Shown here one piece after another: positions 11,434-23,400 of a stretch of 64,000 bases of DNA. The position numbers were made by a program, and so were the translations under genes. Under the pieces are notes generated by a model. It ran no database searches and had not been told where the DNA came from. It was given only the letters and a program-made list of their open reading frames with translations. Within the stretch, counting starts at the first letter, position 1. Each line of letters starts with the position of its first letter. Location: positions 112,274,359 through 112,338,358 of the forward strand of contig CM037879.1 in the NCBI GenBank assembly GCA_021292165.1, in the 5' to 3' direction. Source of the stretch: Shinisaurus crocodilurus (lineage: Eukaryota; Chordata; Lepidosauria; Squamata; Shinisauridae).

Positions 11434-14400
11434 CCATACCCAAGACAGTGGCTGCATCGTCCACACATCTGGTTAAAATGCCGGGCACATCCATAGAGTT
11501 GACAAGTGGAATCAGACCGTGACGGGAAACCAGGCCATAGGTTGGCTTCAAACCAACAACTCCACAGTGGGAGGCTGGATTTCTGGTGGATCCTCCTGTA
11601 TCAGTTCCCAGTGCCCTATGGTTGATGAACAAATAATAGCAATCAGAAGCAAACTCTGTATCACACATCCTAATTTCCTCTGCTTCTATGGGCAAGTTTG
11701 CACGACTTGACAACCCACCTTGGAATAAGCAACTCAGCGTGGGATGTTTGCAGAACAACCCACGGTGCACCCGACAGATGATTGAGCTCACCGTGGGTTG
11801 TTCTCCCCCTCTTTCCCCCTCAGTCCTCCAGCTGATATCCGAGTGTCCCTCACGGCACAACCTGTCCTGTCTTCCCTGTCCTCACTCGGATTGTGGCCCC
11901 CTTTAGTTCGCTGCCAGGATTTCCCACCCTGCAGTTTCAAAAAAGCACAATTGGGTCATTCCCCCCGCCCCCCAGCCCAGAAATGCGTGCAAACGTCTTT
12001 GTATTTTTTTTAAAAAAAAATTTGGTCAGTCTTTTGGAGGTGCGCAAGTGTACTCTTATGGCTTTCCGATATATGTAGTCTTGCCTGGCCAATGCCCTTG
12101 TCAGTTTCAGCTGTCAAACGCTAACAGATTGATGAGGCAAGACTTCATATAGGCTAAACTGTGAACAGCTGACAGCTGTCAGTTGCTTAGCTGTCAATTG
12201 GAAAGCACCAACAAAGGGAAACAAGCAGCAGAGTAAGCGCACCAAAGGGATTAAGATCTTCCCTTTAGCAATCTAATCCTCTTGATTTCTAGTGTTGAAC
12301 TGACACTTCTCAGTGCATTCCACCTTTTCGACACTTCCCCAAGTCTCCAAGTAGTCCAGAAAGGGAAGCTCTTAAGGCTACCCACGGCTCCTTTTTGGAG
12401 CTGTTACTGTGGTTCCATGACAGCTGTCAAAAAACCTTGAGAAGGTGACTGAATGGTCAGAGTGAATGGGGTCACACTGAGGGGGGCACCCCATTTGATC
12501 TGTCCAGTTCATTCAGCTTCAAGGGTTTTTTTTGTTTTGTTTTTAAAAACTCTGGGAAATTTGTGCATTTAAAAAAAAAGGGAAATATATGCAGATTTCA
12601 AGGGAAAATGCATGTAGAGGTCTGGGTTTGACTATTTACCCATGATGGATTGCCGTGTCGTATAAACCCAGTCTATATCTTTGCATTATACCAAAGGCGC
12701 TTTCCAAATCTATTTTATCAACATACAACATTAACACCTTTAAAAATACAAAAAAGCATCTCAGGGACTAGATGATTTATTGCGGGAGGAAAACTATATC
12801 ATCAGATGCATGGAGTAGATTGAGAAGATGACAGATATACATACACCCAAATAGACTTAGGTAGAGGGGAGATAAGGCAAAATTACAGAGCGAAACATAC
12901 ACATCCTAGGACATTTATGTATAGGCGGGATATAAATTGAATAAATAAATAAATAGATAGCGAGAGTACAAAATATGAATATGTCAATTCATAATCTTAA
13001 AATAGCATTTGCTGGTACATCAAAGCATAAATAATAATCAGTAACTGTAGCAGCAAAGGATATTTGTGGCCATACATTCTTTTTTATACAGGGACCCTCC
13101 TGCTTGGCTGATATAAACTGTTGAAGGATGTTGCTGACTAGTTACTTGAATTACATTAGCTGGACTCTAATGACATCTGTGCCATCATCTGTCATAAAGG
13201 ATGACAGTGCCTATGAGTAGCATATCTTCTTCAGGCTCCTCCCACCAATCACATGCTTCCACCAATCAATTTCTTGTTTTTACCAAAGAATACAGGAAAA
13301 AACAAGATGTCATCACCTAACAATCACTTCTAATCTATTTCCAATGCTGAGATGCATATTCAGTTAACTATAACCTGCTTGCTCTAAGACATGAAACACT
13401 AATCAGTATTGATGCTACCTGCCTGTGAAGTGCCTAGTCTGAAGGGGCTTCTTACATCTGTAATACCTGCTTGCCAGGAAGAAATTCAGCAGGTGTAGTG
13501 TTAACAGTTATGCATAGTTTCCCTTTCTGGAGCTATAGCAAACATCCTTCTGTCATCTTTCTGCAGCTTAAGTGCAGAAGTCCCTTTTCAGATGAGCAGC
13601 TGGCAACCACAGAGAATGGTCTGAAGGCACATGATTGATATGGTTCAACCATTAAGAGGATCTGGCCCGCTCTGAGCATCTGCAAGATGCTCTGAGCTTC
13701 TTGGAAGATGAGAGGGCCATGAACATAACAACAAGCCCTAGAAAGAATCCTTCCTGACTTAAAAGTATGTTGTTGCAATGGGTTGTATCCAATCGTTAGT
13801 CCTACACAGAGTAGACCCACTGAAATGAGTGGAACTCAAGTTAGTCATGATTGACTTAAGTCCCATTCATTTCAATGGGTCTACTCTAATTAGGACTAAC
13901 ATTGGATACAACCCATAATGTTCACTAATAGATTAGAATTTTATTATTTTAATAGACCCTCTGATCTTTGGAATAAAACACAGTGGGCACAATCCAGTCA
14001 AAATTAAGCAATTTGAAGCCCCACTGTTTTAAATGGGAAAGTCAATCATGTGCTTAGATCTCTACCATGAAAACCAATGGGACATCAAAGCTGGATTGTG
14101 CTCTAATGTTTTTCAAAACTAGATATTTTTTCTATGTTTTTTTTTTAAAAAATAATTATTGGTGTCAGCATGGCTAGGTAATTTAGAATAAATCTAAGCT
14201 TGAAGAGTGTTGGTCTGAAAATCCTACTCTACCTGAATTATTAGCTCATACTGATGCCAACTCAAAGTCTAGGATGAAAAAGTATTTTATTGTAAGGGAT
14301 GAGATGTTGTAGATTGCACAGAATCAAAGCTCCTTCTGTTTTCCATGGGGTTGATTATAGATTTCATAGATCATAGAGTTGGAAGGAGCCTACAAGGCTA

Positions 14401-17400
14401 TCGAGTCCAACCCCCTGCTCAATGCAGGAAAGTAGAGGAGGGTTCTCCCATCCAAGTAATAACCAGGCAGCTGCTGAATATATTGTTGATCCTACAGCAC
14501 TTTTTAAACAGGGAAGCTAAGAGGATATCAGTAATATCCCTTACTTCTAATTGCCATAATACATTCTTTCCAAGCAGAACAAAATGCTCAGACATGATTT
14601 AAGACCATCTTTTGGACATAAAAAATAATGTCCATCTTTTGGACATAAAAAATCAGGGGACATTACCCCATCCTCACACCTCCTTTATCAAGTCCTGTGC
14701 TATCTGTCTAGAACAGATTTTAAGTACGGTACTCTAATAAAGGACCAAGTTGCTTGTGGGTTTTGAACAGCACTTAGTGCATTGTTGGTACTAACCAAAT
14801 GTTGCTCCTAATGTTGCACTATTGCCACTAATCAAATGTTGTTCAAATGTTGCATCAATCCTTATGGTGCTCTTAATTAAACTGTTCTAAAAAGCCTCTT
14901 ACGCAAAGCACGTGAAAGATGACACTGCAGCAGCGCTGCCTCCAGAACTCCCTCCAGTTATCAGCCAGCTGGTATCTTCGTTCTGAGCACTGGAGTTTTG
15001 TGCACACTTTTCTCTGTACTGTTGTGAGTAACTCCAGGGGTTTCTAACCGGTCCAAATGCCCCATCTGTAGTTCCAGAGCTAAGACGAGAAAATCAGGGA
15101 GGAAGAAGACAGAAGCTTCTTAATTCAGCTATAGATTTAACCATCCTTCCTCTTTCTCTCTTTTAAGTATATTTGAAACTCCTTATTTCAAAACAGAACC
15201 ATAACGGCCAATCAGTTGTCAGTCTCCATGCTACGTGATCAAAGAGTTCAACCAGGACTGAGCAACCTGGAGCCCTTCAAGGTTCTTTCCTGTAGCCTTC
15301 AGAATGTTCCCCACATTTGGAGACTTTAGCACCCTGGATGTAAACTACGGAATTTCATCTAGCACCCTGGATGTAAACTGCAGCCATTATGACCCCTAGG
15401 AGAGCCTTCTCTAATCTGGCACCCTACTTATGTTTTGGACTACAACTCCCATCATCCCGGAACACTTGCCATGTTGGCTGTGGCTGATGGGCATTGTAGT
15501 CCAAAACATCAGAAGGGTGCCAGGTTGGGGAAGACCACTCTGGGGAGACGGGGAGACAACATGATCTCATATCTTTCATCCACTTCCAAAGACCTGAATA
15601 AAGAGAGCCAATGTGGTGTAGTGGTTAGAGTGCTGGACTGGGAATTGGAAGACCCAGTTTCTAGTCCCCACTCCACCATGAAGCTCACTGGGTGACCTTG
15701 GGACAGTCACTGACTCTCAGCCTAACCTACCTCACAGCACTGTTGTGAGGATAAAAGGGAGAGTAGGAGGATCATATTGGCCTTGGGTTCCTTGAAGGAA
15801 GAAAGGCGGGATATAAATGTAATAAAAAATAAAGAAATAAAGAGATGTGTCTTGACTTGCTCATGAAATGCATACAATGAAGGTGCCAGATGCACCTCAG
15901 AGAAAGGGAATCTCTCTTAATCTTGGGACAACCAAAGGGAAGGCCTTTTCATGCGCTGTCATCACATGAACCTCTGAGGAAAGCGGTATTGATAACAGGG
16001 CCTTTCCTGCTGATCTCAGCAACTGGGCTGGTCTATCAGGCAGGTGGCGCTCTTTCAGATAGTCACTGGATTCCACTTACTTTAGATATTCTAACCGGAT
16101 ATTTATATTGTTGGCCACTGGGAGAACTAGAATGCTGAACTAGATAGACCTTTGGTCTGATCAAGCAGGGCTTTTCATATGTCCTTTAGGGAGGCATGAG
16201 CTCTGCAATTCCATGCAGGTATAGAACCTGGTACCATGTTCAGAATTCACTGACCTAGCTTTTGTTTTTGTTTTTTAATTAAAAAGGATATCTCTAATAT
16301 GTCTGGTGGAAAAGACAAGCTTGAAACTGTGTGGCCAATGTCGGCTAAAATCTCGCAAGCAAGACAAGAGTCGAGTGGTTTGAGCTTCAACACTTCACAA
16401 AGCTTCTGGCCCATCCTTGTGACTCTGCAGTTAAGCAGAAATGACACAACACAGCAGGCATAGGACATACTTAGCTCAACTTACCCCATAGCAAATTCAT
16501 CTAGGTTTGTTTTTCCAAGAAGCACAGCTCCTTGATCCAGCAATTTCTGAACTACTGTTGCATTGTAAGGGGGGATATAACCTGAAAAATTCAAAGACTG
16601 GATTGACGTAAGACTATACCTTTCTATACCCTTATGGCATTTTACTGTAGCAGCTGGACTGTATGAATTTGGTATACCGTATTTGCACACCATCTGTCAG
16701 CCAATCAGCTCCCAGGGCGCTTTACAATAACAGATTTACAAAGATAAAATTCAAACAAGAATATCAATACTTTGGGCTACACCCAACGTCACATGAGTGG
16801 ACTTCCCATGTGCACAATGGACCTTTCTCATCCTCTCCTCCCTCTGCAGCCCCCCCCCCCACTACCATTCCTGAGCGCCTGTAAAATCTGCTTCAAGAAC
16901 AGATCTGAGGAGAGCACAGGGAGAGGGGGAATCCACTCCCCTAGTGGATGCCATTTGGTTAGCAGGCAGACACAACTGGATTTCACCCAGTACAGTCAAG
17001 CAAACCAGTGCTAATAAACAATGAGACATTTATGAAGTTTGGGAGAACAAAAAGGTATTTGCAAGGAACCAAAATTATATGCAGGAAAGCTTCTGCAAGG
17101 AGGGAGTTCCATAAGCAGGCTTACCACTGAAAAGGCCCTCTCCCTGGTTGCTATCTGCCTTACTTCAGATGGTGGCGGCAGCACCTGGGGAAGAGCCGCA
17201 GTCGATGACCTCTGCATGTGGGATATGGGAACAGGCGTCCCTTCAAGTCCCAAGCCAGGTAGGGCTTTAAAGGCAAACACCAACATTCTGAATTGTGTTT
17301 GGAAACAGACCAGAAGCCAGGACAGTTCCTTAAGAACTGGTGTGATCTGGTCCCAAGGCCTGGTCCTAGTTTGCAGCCTAGCAGCAAGACCATCAGTACA

Positions 17401-20400
17401 CCAGGGGTGCTTCCAGAGAAAGCTTTTATCCTGCAAGCATATGTCCTCAAACCCAGAGGTTTTACAGGGAGTCCAGAAGTTGTCATCTTCATCTTGTCAG
17501 AGGAAAGAGATGTTTTCCCATAGCTTCTCCTCCCCCCGCCCCTTCCCACAAAAAATCTGCTTAGGAGGAAAAGGCACAATAGCGGTACAGTGTATTTTGA
17601 TTGGTAGTGCTAGGGAGACCTCCATCTGGAAGCACCCTAGGATTCTAGTATCATGCTCAATGTAGTTCCTAAAGTTATTTTTAAAGCCTTATAAATTGCT
17701 AACTCAACAAAGAATTAGGCCCTGGATAAACATGATACAAGTGCTAAATATGGCTCTGTCATCAAATTCTTGGGTGCATTTAAGATAGCTTCATATACAT
17801 AATCCAATGGTCCATCAAAATGGTTTTCTGCAAAGGAATAAATGATTTTAAGTGTGAACATCAGTACTCCCATCTATTCCTTCACAGACTGAGGATCAGA
17901 GTTCAAGGGGGTTGGCTTATCTTTAAAACTTTACCTTACCTTTTAGCATATGGGATGCACATGTCGTCTCAATACCAGCTGAGCTGAAGTTGTCTTTAAC
18001 AGCAATAGGAATGCCATCTAAATCCCCCAGTGCCTGACCTACATTATGGATAATACAAAGACATTAAATCAGTGTATAAAGCAAATGTGTTGAACCTCAA
18101 GCCCACTTCCCCGGCTCTGCCCTCTTTCCCCTGACCGTTTGATGGTTTCCTGGCTTTGCAGGCTTCCCCTCCCCCCCCCCATTCTAAAAGGCTGAAATGC
18201 CTCTCTTAAGGGTTAGTTATTGGCAGTAAGTAGATACTGGCAAAAAGGAGCAGGGCCAAGATACAAAAAATACCAACATATTTAAGCTTAACGCTTAAAT
18301 ACGCTGGTATTTTTTGTATCTTGGCCCTACTCCTTTTTCCTTTGACCCCTTCCCCTTTGGCTCCACCCGCCACTGGAATGTGGCCTCCGAGAGCTTCTCC
18401 AAAATTGAATTCAGTCCTCAGTCGGAGAGAGATTCAATATCCCTTGTATAAAGCATCATTCACACAGTCTTATTTAATACATTGGTACTGTGATATATAC
18501 ATATTTTACAGATAGTCTAAACATGTGCCACTACTGGAGCTGCTGGGTAAGCAGATTTGGAAGAGGTATGAAAGGAACATGCCCGGTTGCCTTTAAAAAT
18601 CATTCTAAGCCCTTCCTTTCTACTGCCCTGTTTTTTAGGCACAGCTGTGCACAGTGCTAGGTGGGTAGTGCTGCTGCAGCCATGGCATCCCTTAAGACAC
18701 CACACCTGGGAATGTGACAAAACAACTCCTTGCTTAGAGCCAGGGTGGGTAGATGTGAGGCTCATAGGATCCGCCTTGCTCCTAGAACCCCAAAGTCCAA
18801 CAAGTGGAGTTCAGGGGCAAAATAGTGGTGCAGGCAGGTGAACATATACTAAGAATTAAGGAACAGACTGCCTCCAAGCACATGCCCATCCCAGGAATTT
18901 ATTATCAGTACTGTGGGGAGGTCTGTCCATGAGACTGTAATCTATCTGCTTTGTGGGTAAGACAAATAACTAACTGCAAAGATTGCACTTTTTCTATCCA
19001 CAGTAATTGGTATTAGGGAAATATTCTTAAAGGAGAAAGCTGTGCATTGCCAGAGAGATACACAACTTTACGTTCATGAGTGAATATAATGTTATATAGG
19101 TTTGTGTAAATTTTACTTATTTTAGCTAGAGATCCAGATTGTTAAGTTTGTTCCATATGATCTGGGTTGTGTTAACTATGCTGTCTTTGTATTGATATCT
19201 ATTACCATTTGTTAAATGTTTGTTTTGTGACGGTCTGATGACTATATACAAACAAACAAATCTGATTTGATCAGTACCATAATCAAGCTCATAAGAACAT
19301 ATGAAGAGCCATGCTGGATCAGACCAAAAATCCATCTAGTCTAGCATTCTGTTCACAAAGTGGCCAACCAGCTGCCTGTAAGAAATCCACAAGTAGGACA
19401 TGAGTGCAAAATGAGACATGAGATTTGTATAAGGGCAGTATGATCTTGCCAGTTTTATTTTGGATTGCTTTCCTAATCATGCCTAACATGGAATTTGCCT
19501 ATTTCACGGTGCTGGATCAACATTTTCATCAAGTTGTTCATCACAACACCAAGATCTCTTTCTTGGTCAGTCACTGCTAGCTCAGATCCCATCAGCGTAT
19601 ACATGAAGTTAGGATTTTTTACCCCAGTGTGCATCACTTTACACTTGCTTACAGTGAACCACATTTGCATTTTGATGCCCATTCTCCCAGTCTGGAGGGA
19701 TCCTTTGGAGCTCTTCGCAATCCCTTTTTGTTTTAACCACCCTAAATAAATTGGTGTCATCAGTAAACTTGGCCGCTTCACTGCTCACTTCTAATTCCAT
19801 ATAATTTATGAACAAGTTGAAAAGCATTGGTCCCAATACCCTGTGGGACCCCATTGTTTACATCCTTCCATTGGGAGAATTTGCCATTTATTCCTACTTT
19901 CTGTTTTGTGTTCCTTAACCAGTTACTGATGCATAAGAGGACCTCTCATCTTATTCCATGACTACTAAGTTTGCTCAGGAGTCTTTGGTGAGGGACTTTG
20001 TCAAAAGCCTTTTGGAAGTCTAAGTAAACAATGGCTACTGGATCACCCCTGTCCACATGTTTATTGACACTCTCAAAGAACTCTAAAAGATTAGTGAGAA
20101 AGGACAAATGGAAGAGAAGACTATCAATGGCTACAAAAGAAGCAAGTTATATAAAAAAAACAACCCTGGATAAATGTTGGGCTTAAATCTCCCTGCTGAA
20201 TAGAACCTTATTCCATAAACAATTGAAGTCAGAATACCAGAATTCACGTTCAGTTGAGTTAGATGGGCACATCACTGACAGTCCAATCCTATACATGTCT
20301 ACTCAGAAGTAAATCCATTTGAGTTCAACGGGGCTTACTTACAGGTAAGTGGGTATGGGATTTTAGTCGAAGTAGACCAAATGAAAGTATTTCAACTGAT

Positions 20401-23400
20401 TTGGAATTCTGGATTGATATATACACTTGTAAATTAATTCCTAATCCTACATGTATGTTTTGGCCTATAGCTCATAAGCACCATAAAGCCTGATCTCAAG
20501 ACTTCCTATTCTAGGATTTAGATGTTTTAGATCAGCAGGCATGGCTGGCTGGGGGATGATGGGAATTGTAGGCCAACACATCTGGAGGGCACCTGATTGG
20601 GGAAGACTGGTTTAGATGGAACATAACAGCATCCAAAACAACACATTCGACATTATGTGGTCATCACACAGACATTGTGGTAACTCTAGGCAGATTAGGC
20701 TGCTACAGACAAATGGAACCAAGACAAAAATCTGTTGAATTAGAGGAATAAAATGAACTTAGCAGTACATTTCACAATATTAGTAAATAAATGTCTTGAG
20801 CAGAAAATGTCAGGATCACAGACAAAAGATCTTAGGGAAGAACAACTATCCAGCAAAATGAAATTACCTTGTCTGTATCTCTTCTCTGAAGCCTCAGCCT
20901 GCTTTAATGCCGTGTCTTCTGCTACTGTGATATAAGCATTAAGAAATCTGGTGGCTTTTATTAAGGAGATACACTTCTGACAAAGCTCTGTTGGACTCAC
21001 TTGGCCTCCCTTTAGTGCTGCAGAAACCTGAAATGACCATGATTTCCATTTTTAGAAGAATTTGAGTAATAACCTTTAAAGAAATATACAGTCATGCCTT
21101 GGATTGAGAGCATAATTCGTTCCGGAAACGTGCTTGTAATCCAAAACACTCTTATATTAAAACAAAATTCCCCCAAAAAAAATTTGTACAGAGATTTTTA
21201 ATTTAAGCCATACTACAGTACTTGTACTGTCGCTTGTATATCAAGTCAATTTTTTTAAAATAAATATTTAAAAATTTGCTTGTCTTGCAAAATGCTCTCA
21301 AACCAAGTTACTTGCAATCCAAGGTATTACTGTATGTTTACCTGGTTTTCAAAACAACTTCCCTTCCTCAGCATAAAAGCAACTTGAACTGAATATTGCA
21401 CTTACATTACCTTCATATGTCAAGAAGTGATTGCACTGATTGAGCAAACAGCACTACTAGAAATTATATGAAATGTAACTATAAATTTTTGCAATTGTAA
21501 AAAATGGCCTCCAGACTCAAGATGTGGCCAAAATGCAGAATAATATTGGTTAGTTTAGCAAACAGGTGCATAAGGTCATAATTTGTCAAAATTGTTATCA
21601 ATAGATCTTTTGTTAGCTAAGCTAGAATAATAATAAAAAAGTATATGCCCCTATCTGTCTGTCCGTCCATCAGCGCTATAGCACAAAACTTGTGAAACCT
21701 AGACACCTGAAACTTGGCATGCATACTAAAGGGATCCTAGGGGTGTGCACCTTGGGGTTATTTTTTAAAAAAACATTAATTAATTTTAATTACTGTAAAT
21801 GTGTCCATGTGTTTGAAGCCTGCAGCAACATGTTCAGCCACTAGGGGCAGACTTTCCTAACCAGCATTTGGCATTCCAGTCCATACAGTTTGAAACCAGA
21901 GGAGATCAGTAGGCTCAGGGATAGAGTTATACTGCCCCCCAAGGGGAATGGAATGGGCAAACCCCTCATGCAGGAGGCTATAGGGGTACATCATGGCAGG
22001 GGTTGTGCCCAGAGATACAAGTGGGCATGGCTTCACTTAGATGGGGTGTCCAATTCTGACAGCTGTGTATAAGTTTGCTTGAAGGTTTTGCTGTGTCAAA
22101 CTAAGGGCTATTTCATCCCATGCAAAGCCAGGTCTGTTTGCTAGTTTCTTCAAAAAACAAACCTGATAGTATGACCTTAAACATGTGTATAATTCACTGC
22201 AAGATGTGGTGGCTTACATGGCCTTAAAAGAGGATTAGGCAAATTTATGAAGAATAAATCTAGCAATGGCAATTAGCCATGATGAATAAAAGAACCCACA
22301 TTATTGAACACCAGCTGCTGCAGAGCAACACCATAACAATCCTGTTCCCTTCATGTCCTGCTTGTACACTTTCTGGCGGCATCTGATTGGCCACCATGGG
22401 AAACAGAATGCTGAACTAGGTGGACCTTTCTTCTTATGTTTACAAGCAAATCTTATAAAATAAGTGGGGGCTCCCAAAGACCATTTTGGATCATAGCAAT
22501 AGGCTTTGGGTCAGTGACCACCATGTGAATGCCTCTTTAAAATACACTTTGCACATGTGCAAGGAGTCCCTCCCTACACCAGTCAGACAGTCATAGTGGC
22601 CTGAGCCTAGGTTTGGTTTGTTATCTATTAACACAGGTGAAGAAATAATAGTCAAGTTTTCTAGGGATCCATAGATGCTCTTTGGAATTCCAAAACCAGG
22701 GACATCCTTCAAAATAGGTCGTGTTCTTTAATATATGGGGCATCTTGCTACCCCACATTGTTGTAACTAGATCTCTCTACATTTGCGAACACAAAGGATA
22801 ATCAGTACATTACTTCACACATCACAAAACTAAGAAGGAAATAATGACAGTCAGGAATAATGACATTCCTGTGCATGTTTACACAGAAGTATACCACTGT
22901 GTTCAATACATTCTACTCTTAAATAAGTATGCATAGGTTTGTATCCTTTAAGTGTAAATTGATGGGTTTATTTTGTTTTGTGTGCATTTGGGAGAAAACT
23001 ATGGCTTCCCACTACAGGCACTTACAGAGAAAAATCAGTGTGTGCACACTATTATCACAGCTTTCGAAACATACATTGGTTACACCAGGGGTGGAGAACT
23101 TGTAGGCTAAAGTATCTGGAGGGCCACATCTCCCATCAGCCCTAGCCAGTATAGTCAATGTTGAGGAATCATGGAGTCGTAGACCCAAACAACAGGAGGG
23201 TCATAAGTTGCCACCTCTGGATTACACAATTGCCCACTTGAAAGAACATTTTTCAAAATAATTATGCACATGTATGTATAAACAAAGGCGGCTAGAATTA
23301 GAATTGAAAGTGAAAAGAAAGATGCTTAAGTACTGTCATTAAAGTAGGATCAATTTTTTATTTTCAAATCAACATTTTAGGAAACTTGAAATGTCAGCGT

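Noticed and set aside
17715..17850. 38-codon open stretch on the minus strand after a good acceptor (ttcctttgcag) in QRSL1 intron 3
   Set aside because: Human GatA has no matching segment, and exons 3 and 4 join in phase without it. Such a short open run is expected by chance.
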